This document shows positions 9,774-22,559 of a stretch of DNA of 64,000 nucleotides, piece after piece (the stretch's first letter is position 1; each line of letters opens with the position of its first letter). Where the stretch lies: the NCBI GenBank assembly GCA_030280995.1, contig JASXTE010000002.1:33903683-33967682 (forward strand). Reading direction: 5' to 3'. This DNA comes from Hemileia vastatrix (Eukaryota; Basidiomycota; Pucciniomycetes; Pucciniales; Zaghouaniaceae). The position numbers and the translations under genes were made by a program. The notes under the pieces are model-generated. The model ran no database searches and was not told where the DNA came from. It saw only the letters and a list, made by a program, of their open reading frames with translations.

Positions 9774-11712
9774 TTTTTCTTGACTCTGGTGCTAGAGGTA
9801 GTGTAGCGTCTGAGAAAGAACTTGCTTTGGTAGATAAAGATTATCATAGTAAATTATTACCTATGAAGTCTGAAAAATTAGGAGGTTATGGTTTGATTTT
9901 ATGTCCCATTGGTAAATAAAAAACCAATTTATTTTTTGAATATAATTGTGGCTTTGTTGGAGCTTTTGTGAATTTGTTGTGATGAAAAATGATAACTTAA
10001 GAAATTGGTTTATTATGGGAAATGGCAGTTTAACCATGTTTGGTATTGAATTTGATCCAGAAAACAATTGTTTCACATTGGGCAATGGTAAGAGAAAATT
10101 TAAAAGTTTTTTCTCTAAAAGATCTTCTGCTCATCTCTTAAAATCTTGTAATGCATTGATTCAATATAAAGGAAGATCAACAGAAGAAATTGATAATTTA
10201 TTATCTGAAATTAATACTGTTTCATTTGGTGAGCAGTTAACGTATGAAAAGAAAGAATCTATAATTGCCTTAATTTCATCTTTTCCTATGGCTTTTGCCC
10301 ATGGATCTCATGAATTTGGATTTTTTAATGAAGAAATGAAATTTTTTTTATCATGTAACTTGAATGAGATTCCTTCTAGCCTAAATATAACCCCATATCA
10401 TTCTTCTCCAACAAAGAGAAAAGATATTTAGCATAATATCACTACCCTCTTGAAAATGAACATTATTGAGAAGGTTGATGTTACCCCAAAATATTGTGTC
10501 ATTGACCTTGTCTTAATCTCTTATGAAAAAGATAAAGATAGACTATGTGGTAATTATAGAGCATTGAATACTTATACAGTGAATGATATTTATCCTTTAC
10601 CCATAATCAATTCAATAAATGCTACCTTGAAAGATGAAAAATTTATTAGCTGTCTGACTGGAAATGAGAGTTATCATAAAATTCATGCTGAAAATAATTC
10701 TCAAAATTTCTTGCTAATTGATACACACATGGAAATATATAGGTATGTTAGAATGCCATTTTGCCCTAAAAATCCTCCTTCAGTCTTTCAAAAAGTGATG
10801 GATAATACTTTTCATCAAGAAATAATTGAAAGATGGTTAATGGTCTATATTGATGAAATAATTGTTTTTCCAAAAACCTTTGATGAGAACATGAATCACT
10901 TGAATAGAGTCTTTCAAAAGATAGATGATATTAACATGACTTTATCTTTGAAAAAGTGTAAATTTGGCTTTCAATCCTTGAAAGTTCTGGGTCATGTTGT
11001 GTCAGGTTTACAAATCTGTGTAGATCAAAATAAAGTTGCTTCCATTAAAAATGTGAAAGCACCAAATTTTTTAAGAGAAATTAAAAGTTTTTTGGGAATT
11101 TGTGGCTATTATAGAGAATATATGAAAAATTATCAAGTCATAGCTTTAACTCTTACTTAATTATCCTGAAAAGATGTATCTTTTATCTGAAATAATGAAT
11201 CACAGAGAGCACTTAATACATTGAAAAAAAAATTTAATGTCTGCTCCAATTCTGGCTCTTTCAGATTTCAATAAACCTTTTGCACTCTACACAGATGCAA
11301 GTTTTGTTGGGCTAGGAGCTGCTCTGCACAAAAAAAAATTATTAATGATAAATATTTAGAAGTAGTTATTTGTTATATTTCAAGAACATTATTTAATAGT
11401 TAATTTAAATATTGTTCCATTCAATTAGAGTTTTTAACTGTTATATGGGCTTTGAAGAAACTCTATTATTAATTAGATGACCAAAAAATTTAAACTAGTT
11501 ACTGATTTTAGTGCAGTAAAATCTCTATTAAACCTAAAAACACCAAAAAGATATATGTTTAGGCGGCAACTAGCTTTCCAGAAATACAGAAGAAAAATGA
11601 CAATTATTTACAGAGCTGGAAATATTCACTGCAATGTAGATATTCTATCTAGATTTCTTCTGACAAATGATGACTCCAATACAGCTTTTGTACCTAAAGA
11701 TGATACAATTCA
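9774..11712 (+). pseudogene. Gypsy-1 chromovirus relic, protease to RNase H
   Basis: The decayed pol follows Gypsy-B closely. It starts at the protease motif DSGAR (9774) and passes through the RT block (10450-11160) to RNase H, with RAGNIHCNVDILSR near 11610. The RT active site reads YIDE instead of YIDD. Frameshifts and stops (for example TAG at 10429) are spread through it. Gag and the 5' LTR are missing, because the left boundary abuts the coiled-coil pseudogene. The sequence is interrupted at 11712 by Gypsy-2 and resumes at 18573. Confidence 0.85.
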
Positions 11713-13205
11713 TGTCAGGCTGAGTTCAAGTACAAAGACATGAACTAGCTTGAATGGTCAGTTGTCTAGAAGATTTTAATGATCCTATATGAATACTGTA
11801 GTACAAATCCAATAAGTATTAAAATATAACTCAATATAAGGTTCTCAGTAATTTTAATCTCACTAATTATATATGGCTTACAATCTTATAGTTGGTATAA
11901 AAATAGATTTAATAAATTCAGATACTATTCAAAGACTTTATAATTACTATTGATATGTATTGTAATTGTATTGGTTATATGTTTTAATTGTAATGATAAA
12001 GAATGAAGAAAATAAGACCAAAAACCTCCTCTTTTTATACACAATTACTTCCCCAATGACCCCTATGATTTACCAGCTCAATACACAGTTAATGACGCCT
12101 AATTCTAGCCAATAGACATGTTCAGAACCAAAAAGAGTTACTAGTAACATAATTAGAATGATACCACCTGCCAATGTCCTGTAGTAATAGGGATAATCCA
12201 TCAAAAATAAAGAATAAACACAAAAGAGAGTATATGCGTATTATACATTAATATAAAACGCCAAAAAGGGAAAATTAAGACTAATTAAAACTTAATAATA
12301 AGGGGGATTAACTGTAGAAATTTTGGGGCTAATCATGAAGTTATACTACATGAAATCCCCATTCAAAAATAACCAAAATTGACTGAGAAACCACCAAAAA
12401 ACCCAAAAAAGGGCATGAGATGTGAGGTAACTACATGCAGTCCTTGGAAGGCGCTTGAATGGGTAAATCCTTAACTAATTTAGGCAAATTTAAGCGTGGT
12501 AGTGAATTAAAGTGCCAAAAATGAGGTTATTAATGAAATTAGTGCATATAAAGAGGGTCAATGCATTTATAATTAAGCTAGGAGACTAAATAAGTGCCTG
12601 TCGCCTATTTTAGTGTTTTTCCCCACGGTGGGCGTAGAATGTGGGGTAATTATAATGTGAAAAACTAAATTTTCTAAAAATGAAGTTATTGACACAGGAA
12701 AAATGCAGGTAGTATGTGGCCAGTACACAGAAGCCATTTCTGGCATAAAAAACACCAAATTTGAAAAGTGTTATTTTTATGCATTTGAGTAGCCAAATCA
12801 ATAGTCCTAAATAAGAAAAATTGATCTGTCAATGCGCATTTTTAATATTATTAAATTTATAGCACATATAATCAACTTTTAGGTGATTTAAAGTGCATTT
12901 CTTGTTTTTTACATAAAACAATGAAAACAACAGCTTTAAGTGTACTTAAAAATTATGTAGCCTTATATTTAAGGCTCTTAAGATTACCCTAACATATTCC
13001 AACTTAATATTAAGTACATAAGACTTATAAAAGGTGGATATATGTGTGTATATAAGGTGTTATAATGGCATATTTTGTATATTATCATAATTTTACTTAT
13101 GTATACTATTTGTGTACTCTAATTTATTGCTCCCATGTATAGTCCATGTGTTTAAAATAACTTATAAGTACTTTTTAATAAGTCCTGGGAATATCCAGGC
13201 TGAGA
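11713..13205 (-). repeat. Gypsy-2 3' LTR (left copy)
   Basis: Runs from TGTCAGGCTGAG to ...CCAGGCTGAGA on the plus strand. Read on the element's own strand the termini are T(C)TCAGCC...GCCTGACA. A TATA-like CTTTTTATA (TATAAAAAG on the minus strand) lies near 12031-12039. It differs from the right copy by a few bases per hundred, so the insertion is not recent. Confidence 0.9.
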
Positions 13206-13399
13206 ATTGCCCACCCAAAAAAAACAATAAAAAAATGATAATTTATACACTTTTTTTATTTTATATTAGTTTTCAGATATTCAGAAAATTCTGTAGCATT
13301 AAAGATTAATTCTTTACAGAAATTAAACATAACAAAATATTATGAGTTCTGGTTTTTTAAATCCTCAGCTGGTTTAACAGTAATTTATTTCTGTTTAAA
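13206..13399. other. Gypsy-2 polypurine/3' untranslated stretch
   Basis: Between the left LTR and the end of pol. On the minus strand a GGGTGGG tract sits directly before the LTR and is the probable polypurine tract. No gene. Confidence 0.5.
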
Positions 13400-16331
13400 T
13401 TATTTAAGAAGGGAGGATAGATTTGAAATTTCTATTTCAGGTATCCATTTATCAAATTCATTTGATTTCCCCTTAAATCTTAATAAATACTCAATTCCTT
13501 TCTCTTTAGTAAGAATTATTTTCTTTAGTATTTTTTCAATATCTTCCTTTTCCACAATTTCTTCAGGTTGCTTTTTAGGCTTTCCTCTTCTGTTTTGAAA
13601 TAAGTCAGGATCATTTGCATGGTAAGGTTTTAATAATGAGATAGGGAAAACTGGATGTTTCCTATCATATGGGGCATATAATATGACTTCCACAGCATTA
13701 TTAACAACCATTTTGCTTACTACAAATGGTCCTACAAAGGGATCCTTTAATTTAACATTACCTTGTAAGTTAAAATGTAGTGTTGAAATTAGGACTTCAT
13801 CTCCTTTTTTGAATTCAAATTCTTTTTGAGATTTATCCCACCTTTTCTTTTCATATTCAAATGCTTTTTGGATGCATTCCTTTGCATGATTTCTACACAT
13901 TTGTTGCATATGAATAAAGGATTTAGTACCAGGGTGTATATCTAACCTTGGTAATATATTTAAATGATTTACTGGGGTATTTGGTGCATATCCCAGACAG
14001 AGTTCAAATGGTTTTTTCTCTGTTACAGAATGAGTTGTGCTATTATAAGCAAATTCAAGGCCAGGAATTAATGTTAAACAGTCATGTTTGAATTTACTAT
14101 TGTCTTTGTATTCCAATCCAAAGGCGCAATATCTTCTGATCATATCTTCTAGAGTCTGTATCATTCTCTCAGCCAGCCCATCATTTTGTTGATGGTGTGC
14201 TGTAGACAATTTCAATTGACAACCTGATACTTCCATCAAAGATGTCCAGAACTATGAAGTTAATTTAGGGTCTCTGTCAGAGATTATGGCTTTGGGGAAC
14301 CCAGCAGTATTCATCATTTGAGTCCACCATAGTAATTCCAAGTCTTTTTCAGATACCTCTTTATGGGTAGGGATAAATTTACACTTTTTTTACCCAACAA
14401 GAATTGAAACTTTCTTTTCCTGCTAATGGTAAGCCAGTGACAAAATCCATGTTTATAATTTCCCATGGAGCTTTTGGCTGCTCAATTTGTTGTAACAACC
14501 CATCTCTCTTCCCAGTTATTCTTTTAGATTTCTGACAAGAGTCACATGTTTCAATGTATTTTTGTACATCTTCTTTCATGTTTATCCACCAGGCTGTATT
14601 TTTAACTCTGGTTAATTTTTTGTTAAAAATAAAATGACCAACTAAGATGCCATCATGACAAGTACTCAACATTAACTCTTTCATAGAAGGTGGTACAATT
14701 ATTACATTAATTAGATTTTTTCTGTAATATATATATCCATCTTCAATTGAAAGTTTACCTTTTTTCAACACATTTTTATACTTTGGAGGCAAGGTTTTAA
14801 TTAATGGTCTCATGGAGGCATTAGTTGGATCATTTAAAATGGTAGATAGTATAGCCAAATCTTTATCAGATGAATAATTTTCCAATATAGTTTGCATAAA
14901 ATCTTCCTCTAAATCCACTATATAAATCCCAAATATATGTATAACCTCATTTTCAGGTACATAAGCTGGGTTGTCAGCATTGTTTGGCAAAGAGCTTCTT
15001 GATAATAAATCCACATTAGAATGCAATGTTCCTGCTCTATGAGTGATTGTCATTCTTCCTCTGTACTCTTGTACAGCCAGTTGCCATCTAAACATGTGCC
15101 TATTAGGTGTTTTCATGTTTATTAATGATTTTACTGCTCTGAAATCTGTTATTAATTCAACCTTCTGGTCCTCCAGATAGTAATGAAGTTTTTCCAAGGC
15201 CCACACAATGGCTAAACATTCCAGTTGGGTGGCACCATACCTTAATTCTGTCTTTGTTAAGGTTCTGGATATATAAAAGATAACTACTTCAGATAATTTT
15301 CCATTTATTATCTGTTTTTTCTGTAAGGCAGCACTTAAACCTATGAAGCTTGCATCAGTGTACAAGATTAAAGGTAGGTTAAAATCTGGCAGTCCCAATA
15401 TTGGAGCTGACATTATACAATTCTTCAATTTATCAAGGGCATGTTTTCTTTCATTATTCCAAATGAAAGCTTCATTTTTCCTGATTATTGTTGTTAAAGG
15501 GGCTGCAATTAATTAGTAGTTTTTTATATACTGCCTATAATATTCACACATACCTAAAAAACTTTGAAGATCTTTCACATTCTTAGGTATACTAATGTTT
15601 TTTATTGCTGCCACTTTATTCTGGTCAACACAAATTTGTAATCCAGATACAACATGTCCAAGTACTTTCAAGGATTGAAACCCAAACTTACAATTTTTCA
15701 ATGCAATTGCCATAATAATTTCATCCATCTTTTGAAATACTCTTTTCAGGTGATTTAAATGTTCATCTTATGTTTTTGAGAATACTATGATGTCATCAAT
15801 ATAAAATAAAAGCTATCCTTCAATCATTTCATGATGAAAAATACTATCCATCAATTTTTGGAAGACTGAAGGCACTTTTTTTGGGCCAAAAGGCATTCTC
15901 ACATATTTATATATCCCCATGTGTGTGTTTATGAATACGAAATTCTGAGAATTCTTTTCCACAGGAATCTGGTGGTAACCTTGGTTTCCATCCATACAGG
16001 AAATATATTTTTCTCCTTGTAAGGTAGCATGGATAGAAGATATCCTTGGTAGAGGGTAAATATCATCCACAGTGAATGTATTCAGAGATCTGTAGTCACC
16101 ACATAATCTTGCCTTATCTTTTTCATAAGAGATTAGAACTGGTGAAATAAAACAATACTTAGGTGTTGTGTCTACTTTTTCAACAATACCCATTTCTAAC
16201 AACATTTTAATGTTGTCTTCAATGCCTTTCCTTTTTGCAGGAGAATCTGGGTAAGGCTTCTTTTTCAAGCTGCCAAGAATATTATACAAATCACAACTTA
16301 ATGAGATTTTCATCTCATGGTCTTTGACCAA
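13400..16331 (-). pseudogene. Gypsy-2 pol: RT, RNase H, integrase, chromodomain (broken)
   Basis: The minus-strand order is RT N-part (16331-15813, ARLCGDYRSLNTFTVDDIYPL), the RT YIDD site near 15800, connection (15728-15513), RNase H plus the integrase zinc domain (15428-14379, SCHDG...CDSCQKSK), the integrase core with HHQQNDGLAERMIQT (14239 onward), and a chromodomain (IEYLLRFKGKSNEFDKWIPE) ending near 13400. Stops are TAG and TAA (W-to-TAG before the YIDD, TAA after SKT, TAA at 15513-15515). A ~19-nt deletion near 14390 breaks the integrase. The chromodomain suggests chromatin-directed integration. Confidence 0.88.
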
Positions 16332-17079
16332 TCCCTTTCAGCTCTAGGTCTTAAGCTATAAGGTTTTGCCTTATTACTCACAATATCATTGTTGTCACAC
16401 ATTTTTACGTGGAATTTAATCAAAGAATTGAAATTTGAGATTTGAAAACTTCAAAAAGGAGTCTTATCAGTATTTATCAATACCACTGAAGACAATTTTA
16501 TTGCTTACTTGTAGGTATGAAGTGATTTTATAAGTTCCAGAAGTCAAATATGCTTTTATGTGGTCACTTGATTTAACTGGTATACAATATGTAGCCGTGT
16601 TTTTAAATTTAAAAAAGAAAATCTGTCAGTAAGATTCTTTATAAATATTAAATAAATTTTACAAACCGGTAAAAAGGGATTAAGAGTCCTGTTAAAAGAA
16701 AACAATTAATCAGTTTAATTGGTTTATTATCTGCAAAGATCACAAATTTAATTGGTCTATTGACAGACTCCCACTAATAAAAAATTTATGTTAAAATAGT
16801 GGTAAAAATTTTTATCTTCAAAGATCACAAAATTAATTGGTCTATTGACAGATTCCCACTAATAACAATTATATGTTAAATTAATGGTAAAATTGTGGAT
16901 TCAATATCAAAATTTTATTATATTACAGGGCTTGTTTTTCTGAGATAAATATATAAGTGACCCCAACCTGTTGTAATTATCCAAATATTCGTATAGGGAT
17001 TTTATTTACTTGTAGCCTCTTTTTGAATTTTTACTTACTGGAAGATAACCAAAAGAATTCTTGAGGAAAGGTACCTGAT
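16332..17079 (-). other. Gypsy-2 leader with an 85-bp tandem duplication
   Basis: Lies between the RT start and the 5' LTR. A unit with CAAAGATCACAAA and AATTGGTCTATTGACAGA occurs twice, about 85 bp apart (near 16731 and 16816). No gag or protease frame is present, so this is a deletion derivative. Confidence 0.6.
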
Positions 17080-18572
17080 TGTCAGGCTGAGGTCAAATAC
17101 AAAGACATGAACTAGCTTGAATGTTCAGTTTTCTAGAAGATTTTAATGGTCTTATATGAGTATTGTAGTACAAATCCAATAAGTATTAAAATATAACTCA
17201 ATATAAGGGTCTCAGTAATTTTAATCTCACTGATTATATATGGCTTATAATCTTATAGTTGGTAGAGAAATAGATTTAATAAATTCAGATACTATTCAAA
17301 GATTTTATAAGTACTATCAATATGTATTGTAATTGTATTGGTTATATGTTTTAATTGTAATGATAAAGAATGAAGAAAATAAGACCAAAAACCTCCTCCT
17401 TTTATACACAATTACTTCCCCAATGACCATTATGATTTAACAGCTCAACACACAGTTAATGATGCCTCATTCTAGCCAATCGACATTTTCAGAACCAAAA
17501 AGAGTGACTAGTAAAATAATTAGAATGATATCACCAGCCAAAATCCTGTAGTAATAGGGATAATCCATCAAAAATAAAGAATAAGCAAAAAGAGACTATA
17601 TGCCTATTATACATTAATATAAAAGGCCAAAAAGGGAAAATTAAGACTAATTAAAACTTAATAATAAGGGGGATTAACTGTAGAAATTTTGGGGCTAATC
17701 ATGACATTATACTATGTTAAATCCCCATTCAAAAATAACCAAAATTGACTGAGAAACCACCAAAAAACCCCAAAAAGGGCATGAGATGTGGGGTAACTAC
17801 ATGCAGTCCTTGGCAGGCGCTTTCACGGGTAAATCCTTGACTAATTTAGGAAAATTTAAGCATGGTAGTGAATTAAAGCTCCAAAAATGAGGTTATTAAT
17901 GAAATTAGTGCATATAAAGAGGGTCAATGCATTTATAATTAAGCTAGGACACTAAATAAGCGCCTGTTGCCCATTTTAGTGTTTTTCCCCACAGTGGGCC
18001 TAGAATGTGTGGTAATTATAGTGTGAAAAAGCTTATTTTTCTAAAAATGAAGCTATTGACACAGTAAAAATGCAGGCAGTATGTGGCCAGTACACAGAAG
18101 CCATTTCTGGCATAAAAAACACCAAATTTGAAAAGTGTTATTTTTATGGATTTGAGTAGCCAAATCAATAGTCATAATTAAGAAAAATTTATCTGTCAAA
18201 GCGCATTTTTAATATTATGAAATTTATAGCACATATAATCTACTTTTAGGTGATTTAAAGTGCATTTCTTGTTTTTTACATAAAACAATGAAAACAACAG
18301 CTTTAAGTGTACTTAAAAATTATGTAGCCTTATATTTAAGGTTCTTATGATTACCCTAACATATTCCAACTTTATATTAAGTACATAAGACTTATAAAAG
18401 GTGGATATATGCGTGTATATAAGGTGTTATAATGGCATATTTTGTATATTATCATAATTTTACTTATGTATACTATTTGTGTACTCTAATTTATTGCTCC
18501 CATGTATAGTCCATGTGTTAAACATAACTTATAAGTACTTTTTACTCATTCCTGGGAATATTTAGGCTGAAA
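17080..18572 (-). repeat. Gypsy-2 5' LTR (right copy)
   Basis: Direct repeat of the left LTR with the same 1,493-bp length, from TGTCAGGCTGAGGTC to ...TTTAGGCTGAAA, followed by the ATTCA target duplication. As the promoter-side LTR of a minus-strand element it carries the same TATA-like sequence in its matching position. Confidence 0.9.
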
Positions 18573-19939
18573 ATTCATATAAAGGGTATATATATTGTTG
18601 ATATAGAAGAAGAGTACCTGCAATTAATTCTGGATTCATATGAAAAAGATTCTGACCTTAATAATCTAGTTACAATTTTAAATGATCCAAAGAATGCTTC
18701 AATTCAAGCATTAATAAAAACTCACCCTCCAAAGTACCAAAATTGTTTGAATAAAGGAAAGTTTTCAATTGATGATGGTTATATTTATTACAGGAGAAAA
18801 CTTACCAATGTTATTTTAATTCCTCCATCCATGAAAGAAACCATCTTAAAACTTTTTCATGATGATATATTGGCATGTTGCTTTGATCTTGAAAATACCA
18901 TGGTCAGAATTAAAAATACTGCACGGTGGGCTAATATGTCTGAAGACACAAAGTTATATGTTGAATCTTGTGATTATTGCTAAAAATCTAAAAAAATAAC
19001 TGGAAAAAGAGCAGTATTATTGAAAAATATTGAATCACCTGATTTTCCATGGAAAATCATTAATATGGATTTTGTCACTGGTCTTCCTGTAGCAGGAAAA
19101 GATAGTTTTAATTCCTTTTGCTAATAGTGGATAATTTCACCAAAATGCGCAAATTTATTCCCACCCATAAATATTTTCCCACCAAAGATTTAGGTTTCTT
19201 ATGGTGGTCATATATGTTTAACATTATTGGTTTCCTCAAAGCCATTATCTTTGACAGAGACCTAAAATTTACATCTGAATTTTGGATGTTTTTAATGGAT
19301 ATATGTGGCTGTGAGTTGAAATTATCAACTTCTCACCATCCCCAAACTGATGGTTTAGCTGAGAGAATGATTCAAACTCTGGAAGATATGATTGGAAGTT
19401 ATTTTGCCTTTGTATTAGAATATAAAGACAATGACAGATTTACACATGACTGGGTTACTCTATTATCTGGTCTTGAATTTACTTATAATAGCACTGTACA
19501 TTCTGTTACTGAAAGAAAACCTTTTGAGCTCTGGCTAGGTTATGTCCCAAATAGTCCTGCTCAAATTCTCAATAATAAATTTCCAAAGTTGGAACTTTAT
19601 CTTGGCATAAAATCTTATACACAACTGCAAAAAATATCACCAGAAAAAAAACATAGGCACCTGATAGCAGGTGCCAATCCTTATCTTTGACTTAACTCAA
19701 TTTCAGCTCAGCTATAATTCTTCTGGAAAGACTGAGCACTGAAAAATGAGTACACTAGCTTGTGCAACATCAAATAAAATTTACTCTTGAATCAAAACTG
19801 AATATAGGGATAGGCACCTGCTAGCAGGTGCTACTTGATTTTTTGCGGTATATGCAGAAAACATGCTCAAATTTGTAATGATAAGGCATTTGAATATTAA
19901 AAGAAAAGATGGGATAAATCCCATAAAGAATACACATTT
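18573..19939 (+). pseudogene. Gypsy-1 relic continued: integrase
   Basis: Resumes Gypsy-1 directly after Gypsy-2. It holds the linker (KGKFSIDDGYIYYRRKL), the zinc domain (CDYC at 18970, with the following Gln codon changed to TAA) and the integrase core (IIFDRDLKFTSEFW, HHPQTDGLAERMIQT). The core keeps its second Asp and its Glu. It is interrupted by a small palindromic insertion at about 19636-19852, after which CAGAAAACATGCTC follows the reference again until 19939. There the body jumps to LTR interior, so the chromodomain is lost. Confidence 0.85.
19636..19852. mobile_element. ~217-bp palindromic-end insertion (GCACCTGCTAGCAGGTGC family)
   Basis: Interrupts the integrase reading frame cleanly. 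Near each end is a near-perfect self-palindrome: GGCACCTGATAGCAGGTGCC at about 19656 and GCACCTGCTAGCAGGTGC at about 19815. Outer ends are TAT(C)ACC... and ...GCGGTATA, weakly inverted. A diverged relative is at about 45497-45595. No ORF. The superfamily is not identified. Confidence 0.65.
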
Positions 19940-20747
19940 ATGGAACCCAAATTTCACAGGAACACTTAACATTTCACTTTTAGTCAAGGATTTACCCATT
20001 CAAGCACCTTCCATGACTCTGAGTTCAGTCACCCCACATTTCACATCCTCTTTTTGGTTTCTCAATGGGTTCTTAGGCTATATTGGTATTTTTTAAATAA
20101 GAATTTCACAGGAATGATTATTATAATTAGTGTTTAAATTTCTACTTTTTATCCTTATTAATTAGACATTATTTTTTGGTCTTTTTATTTACTTAATTAG
20201 TATTTTAATTTAAGAATAACATGCATATAGTCTCTTTTTGGTTTATTACTATATTTTGATGGACTACCCCATGTTATTCTTGTATTTTGGAATGTGTTAT
20301 GATTCTTATTTTGTTATTGGACAGTCCTTGGGTTGATAGGCATGTGGAATCGCTATTATAGATCATCATTAGCTGCATAGATGACTGGTAAAATAAATGG
20401 GAGCATTAGGGATTTATGGGTATACATAGACAAGGTTTTTGGACTATTGTTCTACATTCTTTTACACTGAATTTTCAAACACATAACATATCAATTATAA
20501 TAAATAGTCATCAGTTCTATGATAATCTTTTAAATATTGTTTTAAATAATTATCTCTATTTTTCTACCAACTGTAAGCTGTATACCATTTATATTAAGTG
20601 AGATTAAATTACTGAGACCATTATATTGAATTATATTTTAATACTTAATTGGATTTGGACAGCACTATTCATGGTGGACCATTTAAATCTTCTATACAAC
20701 TGACTAATAAAGCTATTCAGGTCTCTGTACTTAAATTCAGCCTTAAA
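19940..20747 (+). repeat. 5'-truncated LTR of Gypsy-1
   Basis: Matches the Gypsy-2 LTR family in the plus orientation from a point in mid-LTR (AAGGATTTACCCATTCAAGC near 19987) to the LTR end (...TTCAGCCTTA at 20747). It has the orientation and position expected of Gypsy-1's own 3' LTR, fused to the body by an internal deletion. Divergence is high. Confidence 0.75.
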
Positions 20748-21735
20748 ATATGTGACAACAAGGTATGCTAAGATACTTGATGATGAAAAGGAGGATAAAT
20801 GAGCAAATGAGATAGGGAGGAATCTGAATGGATGAAAGAAATAGACAGAATGGTAGTGCAAAAAAATGTAGGGACTTTGGAACATCCAGATATTTTTCCA
20901 AGATGTAGTTTAGAAAAATTGAGGATTGAAATGTAAGATAACAGGTGAACATTGACATGTAAAGTGTCTAATAACCCAATTATTTTAAAATTTAATTGTG
21001 AATGGAAATTGGGGTATAAAAATTTTATCTGCAATAAAATTAATTGCAGATTGGCTAAGTTTGATACCCCCTAATATAATAAATGAAGTATATTGCCTCC
21101 AAATGATACAAAAAATGTCCTCTCTTATAAAAAAATCAAACCATGAATGAATGAGAGTTCTGAAAAAGTGTGAGAAACTATAATGAGACCTATCATTAAA
21201 TATGTGAATTACTTATACAATAGATGAAGTTTAATAAAATATTAAATTGAAAATAAGTAAATCAACCAAGAGAAAAAAATTTAAGTTTAATTTCATTTAA
21301 GGGCTGAGTTACTCATTTAAAACTAAGAGGACCTTCAAGTTAACAATGCACTTATCCTTCTCCTCACCTGGCCTTCCTCATTTCCAAGTTCAATCAGTCT
21401 TGGATCTATTCTAATTATGAAGGTCTCAGAAATATAAATAATTCAAAAAATCTCTCCTCATTAATATTAATCAATTTACCAAACAAAATGAGACTTAAGG
21501 CAAGAGCCTTAAAAAATTAACAAATTATTCATTTAAGTCAGAGAGAATAATAATTTACAAAAAGTTACTAAGTATGATGAAATAACTTATTTCGATTCAT
21601 TTATTACTTAATACTTTTATGTTACATGTATTTCTTAATTTAATTAATAATTGAACAGCATTTTACCAGAACTCATTTAATGAGTATTTCTAAATCTCCC
21701 AGAAACAATTCTCCTAACTTGCTAGCCACTTTGTT
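20748..21735. other. AT-rich gap with one MITE hairpin, no gene
   Basis: No coding sequence recognised. A ~60-bp remnant at about 21011-21070 has the ends GGGGTATAAAA and TTTGATACCCCC, with an inner ATCTGCAAT/ATTGCAGAT hairpin. It matches the ends of the palindromic MITE at 1949-2110. Confidence 0.5.
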
Positions 21736-21869
21736 TGTCAGGCTGAGCTCAAGTACAGAGATGTGAATAGCTTTATTAGTCAGTTTTCTAAAAAAATTTA
21801 ATGTTCCTATATGAAAACTGTAGTACATATCCAATATGTATTAAAATATAAATCAATATAAGGGTCTCA
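21736..21869 (-). repeat. Gypsy-2-family LTR fragment
   Basis: TGTCAGGCTGAGCTCAAG through to GGGTCTCAG matches the first ~130 bp of the LTR at 11713 in the same orientation, then breaks off. It is a truncated relic. Confidence 0.8.
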
Positions 21870-22559
21870 GAAGAATCACTGCCAAAAGAAAAACTGGATA
21901 TTCACCATAAAAACTAGTTTTTGGACAGAGAGAGGTTTTACCAGTTTATTTAGAGGCTGAATCATATTGTGGAGTAGATTAGGACATGGCCAAAACTACT
22001 TAACATTTATTATGTGCAAGAATGTTTCAGTTAGAAAAGAAATAAGCAACTCTAGAAAAGGAATATTCACAAATGATGAATATTAGGAATAAGTCTTGCA
22101 CTGTATTCAGGCTTATCCAGTATGCAATATGTAATATTTATTACAAATTATGCAAGATTCAATATGTTTTTAAAACTCTTTATTTTCATTTTAAAAATAA
22201 ATTTTGAATATTGCATATTATAAATATGGATTATGAAACATGAAATATTCAATATGCAATGTTTATTTTAATAATGGAATTTAACAATTTTTGAAGCATA
22301 TTGAATATTTCATACTTGATGAGCATGAATTCAGTGCATGAAATATGATTTCCTGCAAGATAAGTCTGGTAGTTTATCAATCATTTTTGACAAGTGTGCA
22401 TTTTCACACCTTCCAATAAATTTCTGTCACCAAGATGATTTTTTGAACCCACACACAATCTTTGCATGGTCTTTAAAAGAATATTTGGGCTACCATGGCC
22501 TAAAGCTTATACTACTTTGAGAATAATGAAATTTGATTTTTCAATTTCAAATTTTAATG
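21870..22559. other. AT-rich gap with TATGCAATA-type simple repeats
   Basis: Stretches such as AATATGCAATGTTTATT recur near 22110-22330. A 60-codon frame at 22338-22520 is not recognisable. No gene is supported. Confidence 0.35.

Larger units (their letters stand above)
11713..18572 (-). mobile_element. Gypsy-2: nested Ty3/gypsy chromovirus in Gypsy-1
   Basis: Two 1,493-bp direct LTRs enclose a 3.9-kb interior with pol on the minus strand, so the element is inserted opposite to its host. The target duplication ATTCA is at 11708-11712 and 18573-18577. The host frame reads continuously across it, from DDTIH on the left to IHIKGIYIVD on the right. Gag and protease are absent: only about 750 bp separate the RT start from the 5' LTR. 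This copy therefore could not supply its own particles. Confidence 0.92.

Noticed and set aside
19636..19852. Helitron 3' hairpin interpretation of the CTAG palindromes
   Set aside because: Palindromes occur near both ends, no CTRR terminus or 5' TC with A/T target is evident, and no Rep/helicase is in the window. Kept only as an open possibility.
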